Of a stretch of DNA of 64,000 nt, positions 19,410-27,140 are shown one piece after another. The stretch comes from Janthinobacterium rivuli (GTDB taxonomy: Bacteria; Pseudomonadota; Gammaproteobacteria; Burkholderiales; Burkholderiaceae_D): assembly GCF_009208735.1 (NCBI RefSeq), contig NZ_WFLJ01000006.1, positions 248,001 through 312,000 on the forward strand, in the 5' to 3' direction. Positions within the stretch are counted from its first letter, which is position 1; each line of letters opens with the position of its first letter. A program made the position numbers and the translations under genes. The notes below the pieces were generated by a model. It did not search any database and was not told the DNA's origin. It worked only from the letters and a program-made list of their open reading frames with translations.

Positions 19410-21485
19410 GTGAATCGTTATTTGTTAAGTGCATTGACCCTGAGTTTGCTGGCCGGCGTGTCCGGTATGGCTGGCGCCGCTGATACGGCCAAGAAAGCCG
19501 CCGCCGCTCCCGCCACGGCCGTCGCCGGCGCGGCGCTGACCTCCGGCATCGCCATCGAATACGTCGACCCTGCCGTGCGCGCGCAAGACGATCTGTTCCA
19601 GCACCTGAATGGCAAATGGCTGGCGGAAACGGTGATTCCTGCCGACAAGTCGAGCTGGGGCAGCTTCGCCAAGCTGGCCGACGATACGCAAACGCAGTTG
19701 CGCGGCATCGTCGAAGGCGCGGCGGCCGACAAGGCCCGCGCGGCCGGCTCGAATGCGCAGAAGATCGGTGATTTCTACAACAGCTTCATGGATGAAGCCA
19801 AGCTGGAAAGCCTGGGCCTGACCCCCTTGAACGCGGAGCTGGCGAAGATCGCCGCGCTGCAGGACAAGGCCGAGTTGCCGGGCGTGATCGCCCACTTCAG
19901 CAAGCTGGGCGTGACCTCGCCGTACGACTTCGGCATCCACCAGGACGCCAAGGATTCCACCAAATACGTGGCCGACATCGTGCAAAGCGGCCTGGGCTTG
20001 CCTGACCGCGATTACTACCTGGAAGCAGGCAAGGCCGACACGCGCGCCAAATACCTGGCCCACGTGGAAAAAATGCTCAGCCTGGCCGGCGACGCGAATG
20101 CTGCTGCCAACGCCAAGGCTATCCTCGCGCTGGAAACGGAACTGGCCAAGGCGCAATGGAGCAATGTGCAGAACCGCGACCCCGTCAAGACCTACAACAA
20201 GGTGGAGCTGGCGAAACTGGACGCCGTGGCGCCAGGCTATGACTGGGCCCGCTACCTGAAGGATACGGGCATCGCCGGCAAGGTCAATTATGTGATCGTC
20301 AGCCAGCCCAGCTACCTGAAAGGCTTTGCCGAGATCGCCAACAAGACGCCGCTGGAGACGTGGAAAGCGTATTTCCAGTGGCACTTGCTGCACGCTAACG
20401 CCGGCTACCTGCCGAAAGCGTATGTCGATGAAAACTTCGCCTTTTATGGCACCACCCTGACGGGCGTGACGGAAATGCGTCCGCGCTGGAAACGCGGCGT
20501 GGGCGCCGTCGAAGGCGCGCTGGGCGAAGCCGTGGGCCAGCTGTACGTCGAGCAATACTTCCCGGCCGAGCGCAAGGTGCGCATGGAAGCGCTGGTGAAA
20601 AACCTGATGACGGCCTACAAGCAAAGCATCGACAAGCTCGACTGGATGAGCCCTGCCACCAAGAAACAGGCGCAAATTAAACTGGCCAAGTTCACCACCA
20701 AGATCGGCTATCCGAACAAATGGCGCGATTACTCGGGCCTGACGGTGGCGCCGGACGACTTGATCGGCAACATCCAGCGTTCGCACCTGCTCAACTACAA
20801 CCGCGAGTTGAACAAGCTGGGCCAGCCTATCGACCGCGACGAGTGGGGCATGACGCCGCAGACCGTGAACGCCTATTACAACCCGGAACTGAACGAAATC
20901 GTCTTCCCGGCCGCCATCCTGCAAGCGCCGTTCTTCGACGCCAACGCGGACGACGCCGTCAATTATGGCGCCATCGGCGGCGTGATTGGCCATGAAATCA
21001 GCCACGGCTTCGACGACCAGGGCGCCCAGTACGACGGCGATGGCAACCTGCGCGACTGGTGGACCAAGGCCGACCATAAAAACTTCGCCAAGAAAACCAA
21101 GCAGCTGGTGGCGCAGTACAACAGCTTCAGCCCCGTTCCTGGCCACTTCGTCAACGGCGAGCTGACTCTGGGCGAGAACATCGCCGACAACTCCGGCGTG
21201 GCGATCGCGTACAAGGCGTACAAATTGTCGCTGAACGGCAAGAAAGCCCCCGTCATCGACGGTTTCACGGGCGAGCAGCGTTTCTACGCGGGCTTTGCCC
21301 AGGTCTGGCGCATGAAGATGCGCGAAGCGCAGCAACTGGTCTTGCTGAAAACGGACCCGCACTCGCCAGGCCAGTTCCGCGCCAACGGCACCATGCGCAA
21401 CCAGCCCGGCTTCTACCAGGCGTTTGACGTGAAACCGGGCGACAAGATGTACCTGCCACCGAAAGACCGCGTCATCATGTGGTAA
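19410..21485 (+). CDS. pepO: M13 family zinc metallopeptidase (copy 2)
   Basis: The tandem paralogue of the gene at 17152, also 691 residues, with the zinc residues at the same numbers (His528, Glu529, His532, Glu589). Most of the protein aligns without gaps by eye; differences concentrate in the signal peptide and the Ala-rich linker behind it, and in scattered surface segments (for example HQDAKDSTKYVADIV against the copy 1 counterpart). It probably has a related but distinct peptide preference. Signal peptide ends near GMAGA. It is followed by a GC-rich terminator. Confidence 0.92.
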   Translation: MNRYLLSALTLSLLAGVSGMAGAADTAKKAAAAPATAVAGAALTSGIAIEYVDPAVRAQDDLFQHLNGKWLAETVIPADKSSWGSFAKLADDTQTQLRGIVEGAAADKARAAGSNAQKIGDFYNSFMDEAKLESLGLTPLNAELAKIAALQDKAELPGVIAHFSKLGVTSPYDFGIHQDAKDSTKYVADIVQSGLGLPDRDYYLEAGKADTRAKYLAHVEKMLSLAGDANAAANAKAILALETELAKAQWSNVQNRDPVKTYNKVELAKLDAVAPGYDWARYLKDTGIAGKVNYVIVSQPSYLKGFAEIANKTPLETWKAYFQWHLLHANAGYLPKAYVDENFAFYGTTLTGVTEMRPRWKRGVGAVEGALGEAVGQLYVEQYFPAERKVRMEALVKNLMTAYKQSIDKLDWMSPATKKQAQIKLAKFTTKIGYPNKWRDYSGLTVAPDDLIGNIQRSHLLNYNRELNKLGQPIDRDEWGMTPQTVNAYYNPELNEIVFPAAILQAPFFDANADDAVNYGAIGGVIGHEISHGFDDQGAQYDGDGNLRDWWTKADHKNFAKKTKQLVAQYNSFSPVPGHFVNGELTLGENIADNSGVAIAYKAYKLSLNGKKAPVIDGFTGEQRFYAGFAQVWRMKMREAQQLVLLKTDPHSPGQFRANGTMRNQPGFYQAFDVKPGDKMYLPPKDRVIMW

Positions 21486-21511
21486 GACGGTTGTTGACAG
21501 CGTAAGTTGCC

Positions 21512-21541
21512 GCCGCCCCGCGCAAGCCGGGCGGCTTTTTT
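21512..21541 (+). terminator. Terminator after M13 copy 2
   Basis: GCCGCCC/GGGCGGC stem with a ten-base loop and six T. Confidence 0.85.
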
Positions 21542-21572
21542 ACGTCGCATGATCTGGCGCAAACTCCGGGCG

Positions 21573-21598
21573 AAAAAAAACCGCCCATGCGGGCGGTT
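21573..21598 (-). terminator. Terminator of the cytochrome c gene (minus strand)
   Basis: Read on the minus strand, AACCGCCC-GCAT-GGGCGGTT is followed by a run of eight T. It sits 24 bases after the stop of the cytochrome gene, back to back with the plus-strand terminator. Confidence 0.88.
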
Positions 21599-21621
21599 CC
21601 TGGAGACGGGTGCTGCGCTGC

Positions 21622-22185
21622 TTACTTGGCAGGTTCCGCGGCCGGTGCGGCGGCGCCGTCAGCGGCAGCGGCCGGTGCCGGCACTTCCGGTTCCTTGAAC
21701 TTGCCGCCCGACGCGTTGGCGATGTAGACGACGGCGCGCGCCACTTCCACATCGTCGAGGTCGGGATTGCCGCCCTTGGCCGGCATCGCGCGCAAGCCTT
21801 CGATCGCGTGTTTCAGGACCGTATCGTAGCCCTGGGCCAGGCGGGCCGACCAGCTGCCCGCGTCGCCAAATTTCGGTGCACCGGCCACGCCGGCGCCATG
21901 GCAAGCCACGCAGGTGGCCGTGTAGACGGCTTCGCCGCTTTGCAGCACTTTCGGACCGCTGGCATCCTTGAAGGTAAAGCCGGCGTTGGCGACGGGGCTC
22001 AGGCGCTCGGCGATGGCTTCCGGCGACTGGCTGTCCGTACCGGCGCCCGTCAGTTTTTGCGCCGTGACGAACTGCACCAGCAAGATGATGCCGATGACGG
22101 TGACGAGGAAGAAGCCCGCTACGGCGGCAAGCAATTGTTTAGGCGTTTTGATCGCTGATTGTTGTTCGTTATGTGCGTCGCTCAT
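21622..22185 (-). CDS. Membrane-anchored cytochrome c5 family protein
   Basis: An electron carrier of 187 residues with an N-terminal membrane anchor (AAVAGFFLVTVIGIILLVQFV) and a single heme c site CVACH (Cys92, Cys95, His96). The axial Met is probably in RAMPAKGG. The domain GEAVYTATCVACHGAG ... PKFGD is the class I cytochrome c5/c555 type. The tail is Ala/Pro-rich low complexity. Start at 22185 follows AAGGA; the longer in-frame version upstream lacks an RBS. It stands alone, back to back with tRNA-Arg. Confidence 0.85.
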   Translation of the reverse strand: MSDAHNEQQSAIKTPKQLLAAVAGFFLVTVIGIILLVQFVTAQKLTGAGTDSQSPEAIAERLSPVANAGFTFKDASGPKVLQSGEAVYTATCVACHGAGVAGAPKFGDAGSWSARLAQGYDTVLKHAIEGLRAMPAKGGNPDLDDVEVARAVVYIANASGGKFKEPEVPAPAAAADGAAAPAAEPAK

Positions 22186-22384
22186 GATGTCCTTAGTCCA
22201 GATTTGAAACTGATGGCCGTGTAAGGTAGCATTTTTACATGCTTGTATGTAAACCTTTATGAAACCCACAATTATAGGCACAAAAATTGAGCAGTGACAT
22301 GCAATTGCCAGCGATACGACAGTTTCCGTAGACGTAGGTAAAGAAAAACGGTATCCTTCGCATCACTTCAGAAATTCCCCCTAC

Positions 22385-22460
22385 GCGGCTGTAGCTCAGT
22401 GGATAGAGTATTGGCCTCCGAAGCCAAGGGTCGTGGGTTCGATCCCCGCCAGCCGCACCA
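22385..22460 (+). tRNA. tRNA-Arg (anticodon CCG), CCA encoded
   Basis: A 76-base cloverleaf: acceptor stem GCGGCTG/CAGCCGC, D-loop AGCTCAGTGGATAGAG, anticodon arm TTGGC-CTCCGAA-GCCAA with anticodon CCG, T-arm GTGGGTTCGATCCCC and encoded CCA. It is intact although it is the integration site of the element to its right; its last 48 bases recur at 30897-30944. Confidence 0.95.
22413..22460 (+). repeat. attL: 3' part of tRNA-Arg
   Basis: These 48 bases, from GGCCTCCGAAGCC to the encoded CCA, are identical to 30897-30944. Sequence outside the repeats differs on both sides, so this is the left core of an integrase-mediated duplication. Confidence 0.93.
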
Positions 22461-22544
22461 GATTTCCTCTATACAAATCAAGTATTTAGCCATTGCATTT
22501 GTTTGCGATGTAATGCGTTATTTTGCATTTTTTGGCACACTCAC

Positions 22545-22562
22545 TGTGCCAAAATTGTGCCA
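22545..22562 (+). repeat. Putative integrase arm-type site, left copy
   Basis: TGTGCCAAAATTGTGCCA occurs here, 85 bases inside attL, and again at 30830-30847, 50 bases inside attR. It holds two tandem TGTGCCA units, and a third, inverted unit (TTTGGCAC, 22531-22538) lies just left of it. Placement at both ends of the element suggests integrase arm sites. Confidence 0.6.
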
Positions 22563-22597
22563 CTGATTTTCACTTAGTAGTTGACCTACCGCGTCAG

Positions 22598-23161
22598 TCA
22601 GCCTCTCGTCGAGTTGTCAGCACTATCTTTTGCTTCTTTCCCCTTTTTTATTTCGTTCATGACAAGCGCTTGACTATAGATGGTCGAAACTACCAAAGCG
22701 GCATCTAAGTCATACAGCAGCTTCCCAATCATTTCCTCTTCAGTTTTGCTTAACGCTTCCTCTTTCAGGTAACGCTTCAGATGCGGCTTTACCTTTATCA
22801 ATCTTGCCCAGCTGATATTGCTCTTTGGAGGATCTTCCAACTCTTCTCGCGCACTAGGCCATGGATCGGCACCTGGCGGGCAGACGTTGCCTGCATCTAA
22901 TGATGTGATTCCGCACATCAACCAGAACGCGTACTGCGGCCACTCTTTCGCCACCGCTTCTAGCATCTCACTAGTAGGCCTTTGCTTGCCTAGGTAAGCC
23001 TTTTGCCAGCTATGCGTCGAAATACCTGAAATCTCTTCCAGTTCTTTCCATCTTTGATTTTTACTTGTCTCATAGTCAATTATTGCTTGGAAACGTTCAA
23101 CTAGCGTCGTCTCGGCCGCATCAGAAAAATTGCCTAAAATTTTACGCAGATTGTCATTCAT
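22598..23161 (-). CDS. HTH repressor-like regulator of the filamentous prophage
   Basis: A 187-residue protein transcribed away from the phage genes, the position of the repressor in Pf- and RSS-type inoviruses. Residues 35-75 form a Cro/C1-like HTH (RWKELEEISGISTHSWQKAY followed by GKQRPTSEMLEAVAKEWPQYAFWLMCG), the pattern of phage regulators that read a small operator. The rest is charged and helical. It faces the HTH gene at 23272 over a shared control region containing an AGATAATAT inverted repeat. Function inferred from position and HTH. Confidence 0.65.
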   Translation of the reverse strand: MNDNLRKILGNFSDAAETTLVERFQAIIDYETSKNQRWKELEEISGISTHSWQKAYLGKQRPTSEMLEAVAKEWPQYAFWLMCGITSLDAGNVCPPGADPWPSAREELEDPPKSNISWARLIKVKPHLKRYLKEEALSKTEEEMIGKLLYDLDAALVVSTIYSQALVMNEIKKGKEAKDSADNSTRG

Positions 23162-23183
23162 AGCTTGACTTTTCCGTATGGAA

Positions 23184-23218
23184 AGATAATATGTCGCATC
23201 AAGTAAGATATATTATCT
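23184..23218. promoter_or_regulatory. Inverted repeat in the prophage repressor control region
   Basis: AGATAATAT (23184-23192) and ATATTATCT (23210-23218) face each other across 17 bases, between the divergent repressor and HTH genes. They probably form the operator and overlap -10-like AT-rich sequence. Confidence 0.5.
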
Positions 23219-23271
23219 AATCTAAACCGATGCACGATCATTGATGGTCTGATGTGTCTCAGGAACTAATT

Positions 23272-23583
23272 ATGGGCGACGTTGCGGTGTTTGACCATCC
23301 TTCAGGTGTGGGATCGGACGAATTATTAACGGTGGAGATTTTGGCGAAGCTTATACATAAGTCTTCAGCAAGCGTTCGTAGTGATGCTTCACGCAACCCT
23401 CGTGCTCTTCCTCCTATCTGTCGCTTGCCTGGTAACAAGCGTTTAACGGCACAGAATTTGACAGCACAAAGGTATATGTCGAGACGGAGCTGGACAGTAG
23501 CAAAGACACCGCAATGGGCACCGCGTGCGCTGAATATGGACTGGGTAAATCAGAGGAATACCAGAAGTACAAGCACCTTGTAG
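23272..23583 (+). pseudogene. Prophage HTH protein, C-terminus replaced out of frame
   Basis: The first 55-60 residues are a small HTH/excisionase-like protein (LLTVEILAKLIHKSSASVRSD, then ICRLPGNKRL, where such proteins usually enter their wing). From about 23440 the bases instead encode the ssDNA-binding protein in another frame, so the last 45 residues (for example RSWTVAKTPQWAPRALN) are nonsense. ATG at 23272 follows AGGA. A deletion has removed the 3' end of this gene and whatever lay between. Confidence 0.65.
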
Positions 23584-23720
23584 ACGCGCTTCCTTTTATG
23601 GCCATCGCTGAGATGGAGATTGTCACGAACGGGCAAAAGCAAAAGACCATTATTCATTCACTGAAACCAATCGAACCAGCGAAGGTATCTGGCCAAGGCA
23701 CGAAAAATGTGGCCGCATAA
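23436..23720 (+). pseudogene. Prophage ssDNA-binding protein, 5' end lost
   Basis: Translated in the third frame after the stop at 23433, the region reads NGTEFDSTKVYVETELDSS and then GTACAEYGLGKSEEYQKYKHL, with a C-terminal VEMEIVTNG-like strand. This is the pattern of inovirus gene V-type ssDNA-binding proteins that coat phage DNA before export. The N-terminal strand and start codon are missing at the deletion junction near 23440; an internal ATG at 23514 could give only 68 residues. The 3' end overlaps the next small gene. Confidence 0.6.
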
Positions 23721-23904
23721 AGTTGAAGTCAAATTCATCGTCCAGGACAAAGAATCATCTTTGTATTTAATGCCGTGCAAAGGGGATGTGGGCTTCACTC
23801 CCTGGGCGCATGAGGCAGGACGTTTTGATGGCTTTGCTGAAGCGGCTGACACGGCCGCATTGAATTGTCACGAAGGGTATTTCGTGACCGAAGTTTTGCA
23901 ATAG
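23707..23904 (+). CDS. Small prophage protein, 65 residues
   Basis: Not recognised by name. It starts inside the last codons of the ssDNA-binding protein gene (ATG overlapping its stop region), a translational-coupling layout usual in compact filamentous phages. It is soluble, with VEVKFIVQDKESSLYLMPCKGDVGFTPW and two Cys. Such small proteins of about 65 residues sit between ssDNA-binding and coat genes in related phages. Confidence 0.6.
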   Translation: MWPHKVEVKFIVQDKESSLYLMPCKGDVGFTPWAHEAGRFDGFAEAADTAALNCHEGYFVTEVLQ

Positions 23905-23913
23905 GAGATGGTA

Positions 23914-24183
23914 ATGGCACAGCTTGGCACTGTTCAGACGGTTGTCGTTTGCATTTCCGGTAGTTCCGGAACGCAAGGGTCATGCCCTAGCGCTCAGGTG
24001 CAGAGCGTTACGCAAGCTTATTTAATTGCTCCTTCTGAATCCGTCCGTTTTGACTTGATGGCGGAGCCGTTTGATGTATTGCAAGCGGGTGCCTTTTTCG
24101 GTTTCTCCTTTGCCTCCACGATGTTCGTTTGGCTGTTTGCTTTGGGCATCGGCCGCATCATCAATATGGTGAAAACAGCATGA
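23914..24183 (+). CDS. Small prophage membrane protein (minor coat candidate)
   Basis: An 89-residue protein with one strong hydrophobic helix near residues 57-80 (AGAFFGFSFASTMFVWLFALG). ATG at 23914 is preferred to 23908 because AGGAG (23903-23907) touches the earlier codon. Position directly before the major coat gene and the single transmembrane helix suggest a minor coat or assembly protein. No named family recognised. Confidence 0.6.
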   Translation: MAQLGTVQTVVVCISGSSGTQGSCPSAQVQSVTQAYLIAPSESVRFDLMAEPFDVLQAGAFFGFSFASTMFVWLFALGIGRIINMVKTA

Positions 24184-24237
24184 TCGCTTTACCGCGCCGG
24201 GGCGGTTTCCCGGAGCTTCTATTGAAAGGTAATACCC

Positions 24238-24465
24238 ATGAACATTCGTTCGAAAAAGCTGCTGGCCACGTCCGCAGCAATCGTTGCTGTATCCGTGTCC
24301 GGTGTCGCTGTAGCTGCGGCGCCAACTACTGTCGCAGAACTGGCGACCGCAGTGTCCTTTGCCGACGTAGCGCTGGCGATTCTGGCTGTTTCGGGCACAC
24401 TGATTACGCTGTTCGTTACCTGGAAGGGCGCTAAATTTGTCCTGCGCGCGGTCAAGGGCGGCTAA
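24238..24465 (+). CDS. Major coat protein (pVIII-like) of filamentous prophage
   Basis: A 75-residue precursor. A 27-residue signal peptide (MNIRSKKLLATSAAIVAVSV ... VAVAA) leaves a mature chain of about 48 residues: an acidic-neutral amphipathic N-part, a hydrophobic helix (VALAILAVSGTLITLFVTW) and a basic end (KGAKFVLRAVKGG) that would contact DNA. This is the architecture of inovirus pVIII. The RBS GAAAGG precedes the ATG, and a strong terminator follows the stop at once, as in the f1 and Pf phages. Confidence 0.85.
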   Translation: MNIRSKKLLATSAAIVAVSVSGVAVAAAPTTVAELATAVSFADVALAILAVSGTLITLFVTWKGAKFVLRAVKGG

Positions 24466-24471
24466 CTTTTG

Positions 24472-24494
24472 AACGGGGCTTCGGCCCCGTTTTT
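24472..24494 (+). terminator. Terminator after the major coat gene
   Basis: AACGGGGC-TTCG-GCCCCGTT followed by further T. A central terminator after gene VIII is characteristic of filamentous phages and lets the coat gene be expressed most strongly. Confidence 0.88.
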
Positions 24495-24510
24495 CATTGG
24501 AGGATGGGCT

Positions 24511-24594
24511 ATGCCTGTCGAGTTCTGGTACTTGGTTTTCTTTGTGTGGGGAATGGTATGTGCGGCGCTTACTATAAAAGGTTTGTCAGCGTAA
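24511..24594 (+). CDS. 27-residue hydrophobic protein overlapping the pIII start
   Basis: A tiny gene encoding MPVEFWYLVFFVWGMVCAAL and seven more residues. GGAGG (24499-24503) is seven bases before its ATG, an ideal ribosome site, whereas the in-frame ATG of the overlapping adsorption-protein frame at 24504 touches that site. Size and composition match inovirus pVII/pIX-type minor coat proteins (about 30 residues, nearly all membrane helix). It overlaps the start of the adsorption protein. Confidence 0.65.
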   Translation: MPVEFWYLVFFVWGMVCAALTIKGLSA

Positions 24595-25901
24595 TTTGTG
24601 TGTATGTGTGCCTCTGTTTCGTGTCGCTACAGGCGTTAGCGGCTACCGCTCCAGCTTATAACGGCAAGATGAATAATGCGGTTGGAGGTGTCATACAAGC
24701 CAAGGTGAAAAAATGGGGCTTCGCCGCGAACGATCCGCGAGTAACGGCCACTTTCGCTGGTGTCGGAACTGGCCTAACAACCGTGGCAGTGGGGGTTGCT
24801 GGTGGGGCAGTTGCTGCAGTGGGCTGGCCCGCGCTTCTGGTTGCCGCTGGTGTCGCAGGAGTTGTAACAGGGTCGATCACTCTTGCTTTCGATTCCCTGT
24901 ATAAATGGCTTTTCAACCCGGACGGAACTATCACTACGTCAGGTGGTGGGGGAAACGGTACGCTGGTGAAAGGGGGGCAATATGTATCGGGGACTGTTTC
25001 TAGCCTTCACTATCCTGCGCCTCACACAAGAATGCAGGCGGAGGACAACTGGCAACGATCGTGTAAGCCATACGACCAATGCGCTGGAACGTCGTTACAA
25101 GCGCAGCCTATCATCCAGGGCACTGAAAACGGTGGTTTTCCTATTACTATTTACCCTTACAACGTAATGCACAATGGAAGGATATACACAAATTTCTCAA
25201 TGATCCTTCATGCAAATGGTGCCTCAACAAATTGTAACGATGGCATGCTAGCGGACAAGGGAGTTTGCTTCGCACTTCAATCAGCTTCGTCAGAGAGCGT
25301 GAGTAATGCGAAGCCATCTACGGCGGTAGAAAATATTCCTGCTTCGGAACTTAACAAAGCTGTTTCAGATCAGTTCCTGGCAGCTGCAGCTAACACGATC
25401 TGGAAAGCGGCTCCGAACAATGGTGGGCTTCCTTGGACTCCTAGCGATCCAGTCACACCAGCAGATGTCGCGGTATGGCGTGCCGAAAATCCTACGATGG
25501 TTCCAACTGTTAGCGATGCAATTGCCCCGGTGTCCAACACCAACGCAGTTGTTGTCAATCCTGGCGGTGCTGCTCAGCCTGCCGAAGGTCCGACTACTAC
25601 ACCGGGATCTGGAACTGCGGTAGATCTAGGGCCAAACCCTAATACACCAGCACCAACCCTAGAGACAATTCCAACAGCGCAGCAGATTCTAGGGCCGCTG
25701 CTTGGGTTGATGCCAGATTTAAAAGCTTTTTCAGTCCCCTCACATTCCGGCTTATGTCCTAGCCCTTCCTTCGTCGCTTTTGGGGCGACATATGCTCTCA
25801 ACAGTCATTGTGCTTTGCTTGAGAGCAATCGCCAACTGATCGAAGCGGCGATGTTGCTTTGCTGGACGTTGGCTTCCGTCTTCATTGTGTTAAGGGCCTA
25901 A
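24558..25901 (+). CDS. Adsorption protein (pIII-like) of filamentous prophage
   Basis: A 447-residue protein in the pIII position. A signal peptide begins MCGAYYKRFVSVICVYVCLC and ends near QALA. A Gly/Ala-rich hydrophobic stretch (about residues 60-95), Cys-containing domains, a long Pro/Thr/Asn-rich linker (residues 320-390) and a C-terminal membrane helix (LIEAAMLLCWTLASVFIVLRA) follow, as in phage attachment proteins. Start 24558 is preferred: GGGGA lies six bases upstream and it begins the signal peptide. The receptor-binding part is too diverged to name a receptor. Confidence 0.75.
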   Translation: MCGAYYKRFVSVICVYVCLCFVSLQALAATAPAYNGKMNNAVGGVIQAKVKKWGFAANDPRVTATFAGVGTGLTTVAVGVAGGAVAAVGWPALLVAAGVAGVVTGSITLAFDSLYKWLFNPDGTITTSGGGGNGTLVKGGQYVSGTVSSLHYPAPHTRMQAEDNWQRSCKPYDQCAGTSLQAQPIIQGTENGGFPITIYPYNVMHNGRIYTNFSMILHANGASTNCNDGMLADKGVCFALQSASSESVSNAKPSTAVENIPASELNKAVSDQFLAAAANTIWKAAPNNGGLPWTPSDPVTPADVAVWRAENPTMVPTVSDAIAPVSNTNAVVVNPGGAAQPAEGPTTTPGSGTAVDLGPNPNTPAPTLETIPTAQQILGPLLGLMPDLKAFSVPSHSGLCPSPSFVAFGATYALNSHCALLESNRQLIEAAMLLCWTLASVFIVLRA

Positions 25902-25903
25902 AC

Positions 25904-26191
25904 ATGTTTGGAATTGTTCTCTCTGCGCTTTTTAGCGCGCTAGCCTTCTTGCTGCGGTCGGTACTCGTTAAATTTGCTGCCTTCTTCGCGCTCTTTTTCA
26001 TCACTACGGAGTTCATGCAACTCGTGATTCCGATGCTACCTGGTGCAACCTCGTTGACTTCTGCATTTTCGTTACAGGCCCCAGGTATCTGGTTTTTTCT
26101 GGACATGTTCAAGGTGAACTTCGGTGTTTCTGCTTGCTTATCTGCATATGTCACTCGATTCATCATTCGTCGTATCCCTGTGATTGGATAA
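25904..26191 (+). CDS. DUF2523/pVI-like minor coat protein
   Basis: A 95-residue protein with three hydrophobic helices (MFGIVLSALFSALAFLL, FAAFFALFFITTEFMQLV, MFKVNFGVSACLSAYVTRFI) and the basic end RFIIRRIPVIG typical of the DUF2523 minor coat family found just before Zot. Its ATG is two bases after the pIII stop, so translation is probably coupled. Confidence 0.78.
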   Translation: MFGIVLSALFSALAFLLRSVLVKFAAFFALFFITTEFMQLVIPMLPGATSLTSAFSLQAPGIWFFLDMFKVNFGVSACLSAYVTRFIIRRIPVIG

Positions 26192-26194
26192 TCA

Positions 26195-26359
26195 ATGCAT
26201 CCTTACATTCCGATTTACCGTATGTCGCTTGACGACCTCCTTTCCTCTATGTTCGCGGCGTTGCCGTTTGATGAATGGCTGATACAGCTACTGATCATCG
26301 CGATCGGCTTCTGTGTTGTCTGGGTGTGGCGCAAGTTGGGACATCGCCATGGCGATTAA
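26195..26359 (+). CDS. 54-residue membrane protein upstream of Zot
   Basis: A small gene with the start MHPYIPIYRMSLDDLL and a single transmembrane helix (LIQLLIIAIGFCVVWVW) followed by the basic tail RKLGHRHGD. It lies directly after the DUF2523 gene and overlaps the Zot start by 11 bases. Tight packing supports it as a real gene; function unknown, perhaps an assembly partner of Zot or a minor coat. Confidence 0.55.
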   Translation: MHPYIPIYRMSLDDLLSSMFAALPFDEWLIQLLIIAIGFCVVWVWRKLGHRHGD

Positions 26360-26564
26360 CGCGTTCGGCGGCGGCGTTGGTACCGGTAAGACCTATGGCG
26401 TGATGGAACACGTTATGCTGCCCGCAGTGGCCGCTGGCCGCTTCATCATCACTAACATCGAAGGCCTGAACGAGCAGGCCATCTACGACTACGTGGCGAA
26501 ACACTGCTACAAAGGCAAGATCATCTGCATCGGGCATATCTTGTCACGCTGCTGTTCCAAATGA
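26349..26564 (+). pseudogene. Zot (pI) assembly ATPase, N-terminal fragment
   Basis: Zot-family ATPases drive filamentous phage export. The fragment starts MAINAFGGGVGTGKTYGVME, with Walker A GGVGTGKT at residues 8-15, and has ITNIEGL. After about residue 62 (KGKIICIGHI) it runs out of homology and stops within eight codons. Zot is normally 350-450 residues, with a C-terminal membrane helix and periplasmic part, so only about the first sixth remains. The sequence right after the break is the signal-peptide end of the secretin gene, in another frame. Confidence 0.8.
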
Positions 26565-27114
26565 GGGAGACGGATTTGATTTCCAGTCAATCGAGGTGAG
26601 TACTGCGATTTCCTTATACCTAAAAGAGATCAGCAAGCAGCCTTACATGCTCTGCAACGATGTGTTGGCGGATACACGCAAGGTACGATCTGGTAAGACC
26701 GCGCGCTTTGTCTCCGGTTCTCAGGTGTCCATCTTGGGAGCGATTGTGAGCAATCAAAATGGGTCTACCCAGCAATCTTTTGATCGAGTCGAGTCTGGTA
26801 CTATCCTTGAGATTTCACCTACCGTCCGCGAGGGGGCCATTGATCTTGAGCTGTTTCAACAGGTGTCCTCTTTTTTGAATGTTGGCGGATCTAGTCAACC
26901 TACCTTGAACAAAAGGGAGTTGCGTACGTCCTTAACTGCCAGGGATGGAGAGGTAGTAGTCATTGCTGGGTTGGAGGATTCTAAGCAAGACAGCTCAAGC
27001 TCCGGTTTGCCATTTTTACCTTTCGCGCTGGCTAAGAGCCGTACCACCAGTAAGTCTCAACTTGTCCTCGTACTGGAGGTCACAAAAGTAGGGGCCACAA
27101 TACTTGCGAACTAG
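26545..27114 (+). pseudogene. Filamentous phage secretin (pIV), internally deleted
   Basis: In frame 1 the region reads HAAVPNEGDGFDFQSIEVS, apparently the signal-peptidase site and start of the N0 domain, then ISLYLKEISKQPYMLCNDVL. At about 26685 (TRKV, then RSGKTARF) it jumps to the C-terminal secretin barrel: SGKTARFVSGSQVSILG, SGTILEISPTVREG, ELRTSLTARDGEVVVIAGL. The N1 domain and much of the channel are missing, about half of the usual length (around 400 residues). Residues before the A-V-P site are lost with the Zot C-terminus. A GTG at 26596 could start a shorter product. Confidence 0.72.
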
Positions 27115-27140
27115 TCTGGTGATACATTTTATTGATGCTG

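Noticed and set aside
24504..24560. Starting the adsorption protein at ATG 24504
   Set aside because: That codon touches the ribosome site, which is ideally spaced for the 27-residue frame at 24511; the signal peptide begins at 24558.
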